This document shows, piece by piece, positions 37,401 through 52,400 of a DNA stretch of 64,000 nt. This stretch comes from Antedon mediterranea (Eukaryota; Echinodermata; Crinoidea; Comatulida; Antedonidae). Both the position numbers and the translations under genes were made by a program. The notes under the pieces were generated by a model. The model saw only the letters and a program-made list of their open reading frames with translations, ran no database searches and was not told the origin of the DNA. Each line of letters opens with the position of its first letter. Positions within the stretch are counted from its first letter, which is position 1. The DNA lies in assembly GCF_964355755.1 (NCBI RefSeq), contig NC_092676.1, positions 14,430,288 to 14,494,287 of the forward strand, written 5' to 3'.

Positions 37401-40400
37401 GGATCCTAACACGTTCAGCCAGAAATTCAGCTTCAGAAATTGTTCACAACTCAGCCATCACCGATCACATGACCACTCACACTCATTTACCAAATTGGAA
37501 CGTAAAAATACTGGACACAGAATCGTCATGGAAAGGAAAATAAAAGAATCAATAAAAATAAGAAAACATGGTAACACTATGAACAGAGACGACGGCGGTT
37601 TGGAACTCCCAAAATTGTACAACAACTTACTAAAGAGGAGGCCCCGGCAATCCCATTTGGGAAAACCTGAACGATCTATAGATGGCGCTATACCATATAC
37701 GAGATCTAATGGTAACAAGTCCAAGTCACAGAGACTCACTCATGATTAAGCTGCGTCGTTGACTAGCGAAAGCTAGAGTAAAAAACGTAAGTTTACGAAT
37801 TTTATTCGACTTTGGATCATCCAAAAGAAAATTTACTATTTAATATGATAGTAAATTATTATAATACCGGAAGACTGACAGCAATTTATTTTAAAAGATT
37901 AGATCAAACAAAAATTATTTACCTGAAAAACACTGTAATTTAAAGCAAAAAAAAAGCTGCCAACCAGCCAATGGATTTTTGGTTAAATTTAACTTTTTTC
38001 ATTTTATAAGTGAAAACATTATTTTTTTGGACTTTATTAAAACTGCAAAATACCCTATTCAAAGTCTGATTTAATCAATCTTCATTTTTCATGTTTTGGA
38101 AGGACAATACATCTTTAAATTAAACCAGATTGTTTGATTATTTTGTAGGATTTGCTGCAGGTCTCTCAAGTGTTTTCTACAGAAGTACTACTACAACACT
38201 CTATTTTCTTTTAAAGATTCTACAGGTTTGAATAATTTTGCTTTATACTTTATTGTTTGAAAAGACACATTGAAATTTTAGTCATTCTTGTTATCTTAGA
38301 TGGACTTGGAGCTGTTTCTGCTGCATAGAAATAACTTAAAATTGGTGTGATAAATTAACTCCATTTTCTTGGGAGCAGAATAACTTTTAGCTGACAAAAA
38401 ACGATTATTGATTTACAGTGCTGACCCCGAGTCAACTACACTGCAGTAACGTTTGAATTAACTGCCAGGACCAATTGCATTTTGGGTAATTCTAACGATT
38501 TTTGTCAATTATTTAACTGGTTATTTCAGAGCACAAATTGAGCAGAAACGTGGTCTTATTATTTTATTTATTTCGTTATGCAGCAGAAACAGACCCTTTG
38601 ATACAGTCATGTTTTTTACATATAGTGCGTGTCGACTTTGTACACATCGCACATGTTCAATACATATCACGCGTGTCGTGTTTTTTGCACATCGCTCACG
38701 TCACGTTTACACATCTAAATCAAATATAAATAAAATTTGTTTGAAAAATAGGCCTAATGTCAGCCATGGAATTAATGTTTACCTGTTTACTTCTGAGTTT
38801 TCGAAATATTTTTTTAATTAAAGGAGCCTCTCAGAATAAGTTGACCCGTATCTGACAAGTCGGACCGTCGGCCACGCGTAGTAATGCAAAAAATAAACAA
38901 CTTAATTCAGTCGCGGCAAAGACCGTGCAAGTATAAAATTGATAACAATTGTATAGAACCTTCCATTTTATAAAATAGGGGTAAAATGTACACACGCACA
39001 CGATTGTTTTTATAGTACTATGTAGGGCCTACTGTACGTACAAAATTCGGAAAGTTAATGTGGGTTCGTTTTTTCAAGACCTTTGATTAATGTCCAGACA
39101 AAATTACTTCATGAAAAAGTCATGTCTGTGAAGTTGGTTACTAGTTCCTAGTTCCTAGTTCCTTATTCAAATTCAATTAAAGGGACAGTCACAATTTTTT
39201 TTAAAATAAGATTTTAATACGTAATAACTGTCTTAATTGAGTTGTTATTGCATCAACATGTTAGCCTTGACCTCCTCTCCTTCTTCTGGTCCAAGTTCAA
39301 TAACATTTTATGCATTTACGCCCTCTACGGCGAATAAGTAACTGGCTTTTACGAACGTTATAACACTTGACCTACTTAATTTTTTCAAAATATTTTGGTA
39401 TGGATCGATGACCCTTGACCTACTCTACCATTTGCCACCCCAGTTCCGCAAACTTTTTTGCGTCTACGCCCTCTACGGCGAATTAGTAACTGGCTTTACA
39501 AACGTTATAACACTTGACCTACTTAATATTTTGAAAATATTTTGGCATAGATCGATGACCCTTGACCTACTCTACCATTTGCCACCCCAGTTCCGCAAAC
39601 TTTTTTGCGTCTACGCCCTCTACGGCGAATAAGTAACTGGCTTTTACAAACGTTACCGGTATAACACTTGACCTACTTAATTTTTACAAAATATTTTGGT
39701 ATGAATCGATCACCCTTGACCTACTCTACCATTTGCCACCCCAGTTCCACGAACTTTTTTGCGTCTACGCCCTCTACGGCAAATAAGTATCTGGCTTTTA
39801 CAAACGTTATAACACTTGACCTACTAAATTTTTTTTAAATATTTTGGTATGAATCGATCACCCTTGACCTACTCTACCATTTGCCACCCCAGTTCCGCGA
39901 ACTTTTTTGCGTCTACGCCCTCTACGGCGAATAAGTAACTGGCTGTTACGAACGTTATAACACTTGACCTACTTAATTTTTTCAAAATATTTTGGTATGA
40001 TCGATCACACTTGACCTACTCTACCATTTGCCACCCTATTTCCGCGAATTGTTTTGCATCTACGCCCTCTACGGCGAATAAGTAACTGGCTTTACGAACG
40101 TTATAACACTTGACCTACTTAATTTTTTCAAAATATTTTGGTATGAATCGATGACCCTTGACCTACTTTACCATTTGCCACCCCAGTTCCGCGAACCTTT
40201 TTGCGTCTACGCCCTGGAAATTGCATTTGCTCACTTATCACATAAAAATATCGTATAAAAATATCATATAAAAATAAAGTATAAAATGTAGAATAACAAT
40301 ATAAAAATACACAATGATTAAGATAGTACATCATAAAATCACAGTTCATAAATATTTAAGTTAAAAATAAAGATCATTACAAAACGGTTTAAAAAGTGTC

Positions 40401-43400
40401 TTATATTTCATTATTAATTATATATTATATTATTATTATTGTTATCAAAATTATTGTAGTTACCTCTTAAAGTCATCGTTAAATTTTTTAATCCCAGCTG
40501 GGAGAAACGAACTTGAGTATCGACCCGTCCGCGCCACCACCGGCCTCAGTCTACCACTTCTACCAGTGTGGCAGCGAGCCAATCACTCCTAATGCCCTTT
40601 CTAACACCTTACATATGTAGTAATGCAAAAAATAAACAACTTAATTCAGTCGCGGCAAAGACCGTGCAAGTATAAAATTGATAACAATTGTATAGAACCT
40701 TCCATTTTATAAAATAGGGGTAAAATGTACACACGCACACGATTGTTTTTATAGTACTATGTAGGGCCTACTGTACGTACAAAATTTGGAAAGTTAATGT
40801 GGGTTCGTTTTTTCAAGACCTTTGATTAAAGTTCAGACAAAATTACTTCATGAAAAAGTCATTGAATCGAGCGTTATTTTTGTCAACAAATCACCACTTG
40901 CTTGTATTGAGCTAGCATGGAACAACGGACAATATACTCAAGGGTATTAATGTGTGACAGCCAAGATTCGGCACTTCGATCGTTATTCATGCAACGCAGT
41001 AAAACTGAAAGTTGTTGCTACATACAGGTTATGCCTTAACCTCATGGGCCGACCGCCGATGTAGACATACAGCGGTAGAGTAGGCCTAGTTCTAGTATTA
41101 AAACAATCACGAGTTAAAACTGTGATTTATTTATTTGTTTTGCCAAGCATTGTTGTGCACCATATATTTAACGTTATCGATAATGGTTTAATGTTTATGG
41201 TTTATTCAACCAGGTTAATAGCAGCGCGCGGATACGAGTCAACTTATTCTTAGAGGCTCCCTAAACAAAATTTAAAATGGGCAAAATTACATACATACAT
41301 ACTTGTACATTTCGGGTCATTTAAAGGATTTCAAAATGTTCTACATTTTTTTGCGTTTTGTGCATGCACTTGTGCGCTCAGCTCGTACAAAGTGTACAAA
41401 AATGGTTTTTGCAATTGATTTTGTTTTTCATACCTTCTGAAGAATAGGTAATTTAATGCAAATTTGTGCATAAATATACCTATTTTTAATCAGTTATAGC
41501 TCCTCAGGATGGCTGGTTAATCCCATTTCAAAAAAATGTTTTATGGAAGCTAATGAGTTGTAGATATCAATTCATGTACAATTTGTACCTACAAGATGTT
41601 CTGACGTCACCATATGGGCACTTGAATTTTAAAATTTATTTTTATATTTTAATCTGTTATGGAAATTTTGTCTAAATGATCCATGGTCTGTGTATACTGA
41701 TAAAATGTTGACCAGACGTTAACCTAGAGTAGGTTCTATGTTACAAATATTTCAAAGATTATGGGTAGTATTTTCGTTTCTTTGGAATATCATTTTGATT
41801 TGTCTGTTAAAGCATTACTTCTAACCTATCAATTATAGCGCGGGAGGTTGAATGATTGTTTCGGAAGCCGTATTGCCAATCATTTAGTATATTGTGTGTT
41901 TTAAAGTAATTATACAATCAAGAATGGACTATCTGTTCAAAGATTTTAGAAAAAGTTGGTAGTAGTGATATCGGGCGATAATTCAAGACTAATTGACGTT
42001 CCCCTTTTTTATATGGGATTACTTTACTTACTTTATCTGTTCAGGTATTAAGCCGAAAATGAAGAGATAGGTTAAATATGTAAGTCAAGGGCTTTACAAC
42101 CCGGATTTACTATATCATTTATAATATTCCAGGTTTTTTTTTTAATTTCCTATAGTATTGTTAAAAACATTTTCATAATATGATTTCTTTCATTTTCATT
42201 AAATTTATTTCACCAACTGAGTCATCATGACCACACCAGCATTCAGTTCATCATGGATACTGTTTTTGAAGGGAGACTTGGCCAATTTGAACCTACCAAG
42301 TGCTGACCCAAGTCTACCTGGCGTCTTTAATTCGGTTACGGTATGGATGAGTCATGTATTCATGGATCACGAAATAATGTCATCTACTCCTGGTATCACA
42401 AATCAACCTAGAATAACACCTATGCAAATAGCTCAAACACAATCAGAAGAATTCTTAAAGAACTCAAAAGTAGAATTAACACTCTTAAGCTTCCTTCAGC
42501 TCAAACTAAATGATAAATCACCATCTGAAAACCAAATTGATTGCACCAAGCCTGTTGTATAGCTGATTTCTTTACAGAGTTGGTTATTTCGTGGATCACT
42601 ATACAATCCGTTTCATCGAGTACATTTCCAATTTGATCGTTAGTGTATGCGTGTATAATGCTTACATCTGCTCTTGGTAAAACACAACTTGCTTTAAGTT
42701 TTTTAAGGTGAGAATTTCCTATGTAGTAGTACAGATGGGTTTTCAGAGGCTCGATGTGTGTCATTATTTTTCATAAGACTTTGTGCGTACGACACTTTCT
42801 GACTGATTGATTAACAATTTGGAGGTCTGATGCGTCAATGGCAACTTGGGTTAATTTTGCTTAGTTTCCCTTGCTTTTTCTGTTTGTTTATTTCTGTCTG
42901 TAGTTTGTTCTGAAGATTTGTTATTTGTTTCGCTTGACATGTATGACAACATTAGCTGTTAGTTTTTTGTCTCTTTCTGTTTTATTGATTTTTTTCTTAA
43001 ATTTTTTCCATTTCTACCCTAATTTTATATAGGCCGGTAGCGTTGGGTTGTCTGTTGTTTTCGGTGTACCATAGCTCCTGTCTTGGGAGTTTTATTTTGG
43101 CCTTTAGTTTAGTGTTTTCAATGAGGATGTTATTATTGTCTTTAAACAGGATTTTGAGTAGTTCATATTCTTGAGAAACCGGTAATAATATCGGGGGAAA
43201 TTTCGTTGATTGGAATAATTCACTTAATATGATTTATGTGTGAGACATATTTTTGTACATTTGAAAACCCAATCCTTTTTTTGTCTTATGTGGGGTCATA
43301 GAATGGAATGGTCCTTGACCACATATCTATCTATATATTCATTTTGGTAAAGATCTTGTAATTACTTTTTGAGAAATCCTGCTAACAAACGCGATCAATA

Positions 43401-46400
43401 ACATATACCTCCTTGGCGAAGGTAAACAAGAATAATCAACAAGCGCCTGATTTTCTTTGTTACAAGAGTTTAACATTAAAATTATACCAAAAGGACGCTT
43501 TTTTTCACAGTGCCTTTCATCTTCTATTGCTATGTTACATCTGTCACATATATCTGAATCATAGATACAACATAAAATTCTTCTATGCAACAATTTAAAA
43601 TTAAATTGTGCAATTTTACTTATGTTTTTCGTACAATATACTTTTCTATGCCATGTTGTATTCCAATCAAAAGATTATAAATTAAGATCTCTTTTCCATT
43701 TCGTTTGAACATTTGGTTCTGTGGATTTATCCCTTGTAAAAGCGTTTTTAGCATATAAGTCATATTTTTTCACTTATACTACCTGAATATTATCTTTAAC
43801 ATTAAAAATGTCTTGGAATTGCTTGTTTTAAACAAAAATATTCAACAATCCAGTTCTTTGATGTCTTAATTTCTTGTAAAGACTTAAAAGAGTTGTTGTT
43901 AACAATATCACTAATTTGTGTAATTCCAGAATCAATCCAGTTTTGATTATATAAAGATTTATTGTTTAGCACAATATATTTGTTGCCTCACAAAATCTGT
44001 TTATTAATTTCATCTATACTTTGTGGTTCAGTGTAAAAATAATTATTATATTGTGTACAAATTGATATAATTTCTTTATAGAAATTTGGAATATAAGTTA
44101 AAAACTCGTTTTTATTATCTATTTGCAAAATTTCAGATAAGTATTTAACAGGATGTAAAAAAAAAGCGGAATACACTTCCACTTTCCTGGATCGGAAAGT
44201 AACCGCTTTATCCAATTTAATTTTAATGATTTAACAACTGAATTAAAATCAGTTAGTTTTATACCTCCGTGTCTAATTTCTTGAAACATAATATCTCTTT
44301 TTATTTTTTCTCCTTTTCCATTCCAAATGAACTTTAAAATAATACTGTTAACCTCATTTACAATATTTTTGGGTACCTCTATATTATACTAGCATTATAG
44401 ACTAGTTTGAAGAGTGCCAGTGTTTTTATCACCATTACTTTACCAAAAATACTTAAATTTCTTTTTAACACATTTTCAAAAATGTCAATCTTTTCAACCC
44501 AGTTTTTTTTGTGGCATTTTGTTTTATCATAACCAACAAAAACACCTAAGAATTTGACAGGCTCATCAACCCATTGTATTGCAAAAGGTTTATGAACGTT
44601 GCTTTTTGAAGATCCTATCCACATTCCTTTTGTTTTTTATTTTGTTAATTGACATTCCTGCAACCTTACAAATCAAGTCTATTGTATTTAAACAAGCTTC
44701 AATACGCATTTCATCCCTAACAAAAATTATAGTATCATCTGCTAACTGAGGAATTTTTAATTCCTGTTTATCATTACCGGTATACCCTTTTGAAGGCAGT
44801 ATAATACCTTTAAAATGAATATTGTTTCTTATATTGATAGCCATTGGCTCTACAGCTATTAAAAAAAAGTAATGCCGAAAGAGGGCATCCTTGTATCTAT
44901 TATGGTTAATTCTGACATAGGCGAGCGCAATGGAAAAACTTCGGTATAAATCTCCGCCTTGGATACCTACCTTATCTATCTTAGATGTACAGTGAAACGT
45001 AGATTTGATAACATTAGTTTTCAGAACTACGCTATTGTTCCATATTTCTATCTTAGGAAGATATTATAAATGTTTTTTTTTATTTCATCAGTATATTTTC
45101 AATTCAATTTCAATTGTACGCGGGTCGAAGTAATTTCCGGGTTAACGATAAGTTCACACATTCACCCTCCAACTTCCTGGTTTCAACAAAGTTGGCCGTT
45201 AGTGGCTATATAGCCATTTTAGCAAAGTAAATCTGGACTTAAATCATAATGATTTTTTTTACACTGTTATTATCTTAATAATGATTAACAAATTCTTCAT
45301 CATTTAATAAGCTATTAATAAGTTTTCATATTCCAGGACCCTTTTTTTCTTGATTTGTCTGAATTTTAAGTGATATTGCTAGATGGTCAGAACAAATAGC
45401 AGGTCTGATATCAGTACTAACTATTTCACCATTTTTGCACAGAGTTTGAAATGCATCAAAAATCTAGTCTTCTATAAACATTTTTCCGTCTCATGTATAT
45501 TGAGATTTACCAATATCATTATTTATCTACCATATCTATGAGGTTGTGTTTATACATACAATTTTTGGTGAATTGTCAAAATAGTTTGCACTGTATTTTT
45601 GGTCAATATTACATTCTAATATGCAGTTCATGTCTCCTCCCATTATTATTATACTGCTTTTTTATATTACATAAACAATTAATTTTCTTCTCAAGCTTTG
45701 TAAAAAATAAAGCTATTTCTTTATAATTGTTTGGTGCATAAATATTAATTAAATTTAAAACTGTACTTTTGTGTTTAAAGCTTACAATAAGTATTCTGCC
45801 TTCTGCGTCAACATATTTTATGTTAAAATCTTCTAAATCTAAGCCTGGGTTAAATAGAATGGATACACCTCTGCTATTTGTTTTTTCCAAAACTATTACT
45901 AAAACTAAAGATACCAAACTCCTTTGCATATTTTATTATAAACATTAAAATTGGCTTTGTCAAAATGTGTTTCTTGAATTATATCAGTTTTTTTGCTCTT
46001 CAAACCAAACCTTTCTTCTCTTAAACCATTAACATTCAAAGAGATTAGTTGTAGGGGCCGATTTTTATTTTGTTGTTTTCCTTCCATTATTATATATTTT
46101 TTCTTTGTTTTATCTTTTAAAAAAAATATCAATTTACTGTACTTTATAATACATATTTTTAAAAAAAGGTGTCATTGTAAACATAACACCATCTTTTAAC
46201 TTACGGAGTTCGATTTTTTCTCTTTCTTTTCCAGTTATTTTCACCACTTTATTTTCTTTCTTTTGTCTAGCCGCTGCAACAAGTTCATATTTGTCTTGTT
46301 CTGGTACAATATTTGTGGCAAAGTCTGTAATCGGTCGCATTCCTTTCGTACTTTTTGCTGTTTTTTCTGATGTTTTGTTTTCCTGATCCTCCTTTTTTTT

Positions 46401-49400
46401 CACACTCTTTTGCTTTCTTTTTCTCTTTTTTGCTGTTGGAATGCTGTCCTGTCTGTGTGTCGTCATCGCTGTTCTTACCCTTTTCGATAGCTTCTCTCAT
46501 TATCTGTTGTACTTTCTCGTCCAGTTCCAAAGAATCGTTGGTATTTGCTTTTTCATTTAAAAACTCTTAACACTTACTTAAGACATGTACAATCTTGTTA
46601 CAGGTATAACATCTTATTTCTTTTAACTTTGTTAGACATTCATATACTTTATGACCTGGCAAATCGATTTAAAGCATTTCTTATCACTTTCTGGTCCTTA
46701 TGAAAAAGCCTTCGGTTTCAACAAACACAGCATGATCTCCATTTAGAAACCGAGAAAGCTTTCCATTTATTCAAAATGTTATGTATTGCACTTGGCTAAT
46801 TCCCTTGCATCCAAATGTTTTTGCATCTGTAATCTCCTCATCTCTTACAGACAGAGTTATGTCTTTGATCAACAAGCAGGTTTTCATGCTTTCTATCATG
46901 CACATTAAAGAGTTTACCTTTGATGTTCAGCCCTGATCATGTTATAACCTTTACCCTTTCAGCATGGTCATTAACATATATCCTCCATCAATTCCTCATT
47001 TTTTGGGCTCCGACTAGAAAGTCACAATTTATAACCTGATTCAACGCAAAGAAAATATCCTCTTCCTTAGATCTAATATCTTCATCTTTAACAAAGATCG
47101 GTTTAACATTATTAATAGTAGGATTACCGTGTTCTAAAGTTGCCATGTCAACTTGTGTTTGACGAAACAATAGGCTTTAATCTTTGCTTATTGAAGTCTT
47201 GTCTATGACCGTTTTAACAAGAACAGAATATCGTATCTTGGCCTGCATAAATTATGTAGAAAAACGAGGCCTAAACCATCCAAATGTAAAAAAATTAATC
47301 ACAACAATCTTTCACCTGCACTATTAAAAGCGATCTATGAATCACAAATGATCGTATTCCTTTTAAATTATTTGAAATTTAAAGATTCTAGTTAAAGGTA
47401 GCCTAAGTGTACTCTTAAAGCGCTCTCATTTTCTGCTGATGTACTTTCGAGTCAGAGGTCAATGACCTATTTTTTCATGTACTTTTACCAATATATAAAT
47501 GCATCAATTCTTTTGGAATTAGGCTCAATTTAAAGCTGATGAACCATACAACACATTGATTATCATTAAAAGTCATTTGAGTTATTATTTTACAAAATAT
47601 ATGGAAAATAAACTCACTGTTTCCATTATTTTGGTAACATTAATTTAATGAATAACAAATATTTATGTAACATATGCTTGATTTTTTCTGGGAGTGGATA
47701 TCAAAAATAAATTTTAAATTTGTGTTACAATTAAAGCTTGTAAATGCTATCTCAGAACTACTTGTAGTAGTAATGCTAAATAATACATTAAATGAAAGCA
47801 AATGATAATGTTTGTATTCATTGTAATGAAGGTTTTTGTCATAAAGTCATTAGATGCACTTATTTTATTGACCTTGCACCGGTATCTAAATTCAGTGATG
47901 CAATATTTGTATTTGTAATCATTATTACAGCTGACAATTGATGTTTAAAGCTTCTTTTGATTCAAGTAATGTAATTAGTAACTTTTCCAGTACTTAATTA
48001 TTTAGTGAACTTGCACTGGTATTCAAATTCCTAATAACAGCAGACATTGGTACAGGTCCAAGCGTATTCAAAACCTAAATACAAGCGTGATGAATGCTGC
48101 GACAATTGTTTGATTTTCCCAATATTGATGTGCAAAGCTTCTTTTAATTTAATTTGTAGGGCCATGGTAATGTTTATTTAAAGTTCAGAATTGTGAAAAA
48201 ACTTTTGAAAAGATTTTTTATGACAGTATCCTGCAGTTTTTAAATATTAAAAATGTGAGAGGACTTGTGAAGGACTAGATATCCATGTACTCGATAAATG
48301 TTGACAAGTTTCGCCAATATACACAGAATTACATCCAGCACAAAATATTTATAAAAGATGCTAGACGGGTTAGGATTAAAAAAGTTATATTAAATAGAAC
48401 AATTTTCCCAATTGATGATGATGATTTAAGTAATTTAATTAGTAACTTGTGTAGCACAAAAGACCCTGCCTCGTGTCGCTTATAAACATTTATCAACTGT
48501 AGTACATGGATATTTAGTCCGTCACAAGTCCTTTCACATTTTAGACATTTGCAAACTGCAGGATACTTTTTAAAAGTTTTTTCACAATTCTGAACTTTGC
48601 AAATACTCTTACCGTACAAATTGAATTGAAAAAAGATTTGCACATCGATATTGAGAAAAGAAAACAATTGTCGCAGCATTCATCATGCTTGTTTTGAAGT
48701 TTTTAAGTATGCTTTGTCCTATATAAAATGTTTGTCTGCTGTCAACTGTAAGGATAATTAGGAATTTAAATACCAGTGCAAGTCCACATTAAAGATGGAA
48801 AATATATACTACCCTCGCCACATGTATTATACACAATATTGTACATTTATATTTTTAGTAAAATTCATTGGCTTCCATGATCTATAATTTATAAGCATAT
48901 TGATACAATTGTTACTGTATTTTATCAATTCATATTTAGGGAGTATTTATTTTTACATATTTCAAAAAAATATAATACCTCCCCCAAATAAATGCCTCCT
49001 GAACAATGTTTTCAAATTAAAATATTGTAAAAAATATTGTATTTAAAATTGTAGAATGTTTATGAAAATTGTGTAAGAGATGGTTATTTTCCACCTATTC
49101 CCTATGGAAACACTATACTGTATGCACTTTCAACATCACTTGTACTCCATGCTGTAAGTTAAACTTATCTTTCAATTTATATTGTCTAACATTAACAAAT
49201 AACTTATATGACCATGCCCAGGAAATCTTTATTTATAAACGTTATAACAATTGTTTGTCATGATGTAAGTCAATTAAAATCAAGTTTGTAGGCCATTTCA
49301 GTTGTGGAAAGAACATACTGTAAATTAAAAAAATGTTGCTATATATTAAATTTTATTTATACCTATAGTCTGTATTAGAACCTCATCATATTCGGCCATC

Positions 49401-52400
49401 CTATTGGAGTTTTCTACTACGACTTACTGGTAACAAGTATGTACAAAATTACCTATTTTGCTTTTTATTACTTTATATTTATCTTTTATTTTTCAATTCT
49501 AAACATACTGTATTTATGTAATATTTTAAACGACTTAAAATATGTACTTCTGGTTTCGATTCGTATAATAATATAAGTAGTTCTTTGATAGTAAACCAAT
49601 AAAACTTACGTTGGCAAGACAGTTTCGTCTAGCTGTCAGCTTGACTTCTTCAGTTGCTATGATGCGTTATGGCGCCGATTGGTCTCCTTTCCAGCCACTA
49701 GATGATTTTGTTGTGTAGCCTAGGGGACCAGTCGTCGTCAGAAGCTGATCGTAAATGTGAGATAGTTGGTGCGCGCCTTCGTCTCTATTCATCTTTGTAT
49801 TTTTATTTTGCTTTCTTATGCTGATGCTTTCTTTAATTTTACGTTTAAGCCAAACTTGTTCTTTGTGTAGTACCTCTATCTTATCCCAGTTAGGTATGTG
49901 GTTGTGTGTGGTCATATGGTCCGTGATTGCTGATTTATGTAAAATGGAGGACGAAACTTTCCGTGATGCACGCGTCTGCATGTTCTGTGTGTTTTCCTCA
50001 ACATCTTTCTTGTGCTCTTTAATTCTGGTTTTGAGTGCCCTACCCGTTTCCCCAATATACACCATCTCACAGTTGGTGCACCCCACTTTGTAGACGACAC
50101 CACAGGAATCCTCTTTGCATGCTTTATCTTTCGGTCGGACGATTAAGTTTTTAATTTTGTTAGATGGTTTAAAGTATGTTCGTATGTTATATTTTTTAAA
50201 TGTTCTCTTGATTTTCTCTGACAGGCCTTGAATATATGGGATGGATATCGACCCTCTTATATCTTCTGTTTCGGGTTGTTTGTCCGTTTTTTGTTTATCT
50301 AGGTTACGTTGTACCTTTCTAATCGTCCATGTAGGGTAGTTGCATTGTTTAAGTGAAGTATGTATCATCTCAGTTTCGTTCTGTTTGTCTGGATTATTTG
50401 TGATTATCGTGTTACATCTGTGTAGAAGTGTGCGGATAACGGGTAACTTGTGTTGTAGAGGATGATGTGAGTTAAAGTCCAAGTATTGATTTGTGTGGGT
50501 GGCTTTCCTAAAAACTTTAGTGTTGATGTTGCCTTCCCCATCAACTAGAATTAGCGTATCCAAGAATGGGATAGAGTTGTCTGTTAAGGACATTTCTTCG
50601 CAAGTGAAATTAATGTCATCATCGATTTTGTTTAAGTGTTGTAATAATGGTTGTGTCGCATCCTTGGGAATTATTGTTATAATGTCATCTACATACCTTT
50701 TCCACATCCTCGGTTTTATGTCGGTGTGAGCTGTAGTTATTGCCTCATTTTCCAGCCATTCCATAAATAAATTCGCAACAAGAAAAAACTTATCACTGTA
50801 ATCACGAGACTCCTCAAAGAAAAGAAAATCACTGTCAAACAAAAACACTACTTGTACCCCACGTCGGACATCACACCAAGAATTTACTGCACACCAAAAA
50901 TCCATAAAATGAATAATCCGTTACGTCCCATAGTCGATTATACGGGATCCATTATGTACAATTTGTCACGAAGCTTAGCCGACATTCTCGTACCACTAGT
51001 TGGAAACAGCATCCATCATGTTACCAATTCGCTTGAATTTGTCAATGACATAAAGGACATTAAGTTACAGCCAAATGAAACATTGGTCTCTTATGATGTA
51101 GTGTCATTATTTACCAAAACACCAGTCAACAAGTCCCTCAAAATAATTGAAGAACGCTTACACTGTGATAAACAACTATCAGAGAGAACGTGGTTACATA
51201 TCAACGACATTATGGAATTGCTTCAATTGGTCCTCACCACCACATATTTCAGCTTCAGAGGGGATATCTACCAGCAAAATTCAGGTATGGCCATGGGTAG
51301 TCCATGTTCTCCGATTGTTGCGAATTTATTTATGGAATGGCTGGAAAATGAGGCAATAACTACAGCTCACACCGACATAAAACCGAGGATGTGGAAAAGG
51401 TATGTAGATGACATTATAACAATAATTCCCAAGGATGCGACACAACCATTATTACAACACTAAAACAAAATCGATGATGACATTAATTTCACTTGCGAAG
51501 AAATGTCCTTAACAGACAACTCTATCCCATTCTTGGATACGCTAATTCTAGTTGATGGGGAAGGCAACAATCAATACTTGGACTTTAACTCATATCATCC
51601 TCTACAACACAAGTTATCCGTTATCCGCACACTTCTACACAGATGTAACACGATAATCACAAATAATCCAGACAAACAGAACGAAACTGAGATGATACAT
51701 ACTTCACTTAAACAATGCAACTACCCTACATGGACGATTAGAAAGGTACAACGTAACCTAGATAAACAAAAAACGGACAAACAACCCGAAACAGAAGATA
51801 TAAGAGGGTCGATATCCATCCCATATATTCAAGGCCTGTCAGAGAAAATCAAGAGAACATTTAAAAAATATAACATACGAACATACTTTAAACCATCTAA
51901 CAAAATTAAAAACTTAATCGTCCGACCGAAAGATAAAGCATGCAAAGAGGATTCCTGTGGTGTCGTCTACAAAGTGGGGTGCACCAACTGTGAGATGGTG
52001 TATATTGGGGAAACGGGTAGGGCACTCAAAACCAGAATTAAAGAGCACAAGAAAGATGTTGAGGAAAACACACAGAACATGCAGACGCGTGCATCACGGA
52101 AAGTTTCGTCCTCCATTTTACATAAATCAGCAATCACGGACCATATGACCACACACAACCACATACCTAACTGGGATAAGATAGAGGTACTACACAAAGA
52201 ACAAGTTTGGCTTAAACGTAAAATTAAAGAAAGCATCAGCATAAGAAAGCAAAATAAAAATACAAAGATGAATAGAGACGAAGGCGCGCACCAACTATCT
52301 CACATTTACGATCAGCTTCTGACGACGACTGGTCCCCTAGGCTACACAACAAAATCATCTAGTGGCTGGAAAGGAGACCAATCGGCGCCATAACGCATCA

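Noticed and set aside
39250-40215. 148-bp array as a CRISPR-like or centromeric array
   Set aside because: Only six units without spacers, enclosed in a TIR element; no evidence for centromere function.
38878-40862. 246-bp direct repeats as LTRs of a small retrotransposon
   Set aside because: No TG...CA ends, no primer-binding site or polypurine tract; they lie inside clear TIRs and flank a satellite array.
42227-42562. Plus-strand 111-codon frame as a gene
   Set aside because: Lies opposite a LINE remnant read on the minus strand and matches nothing recognisable; likely a shadow frame.
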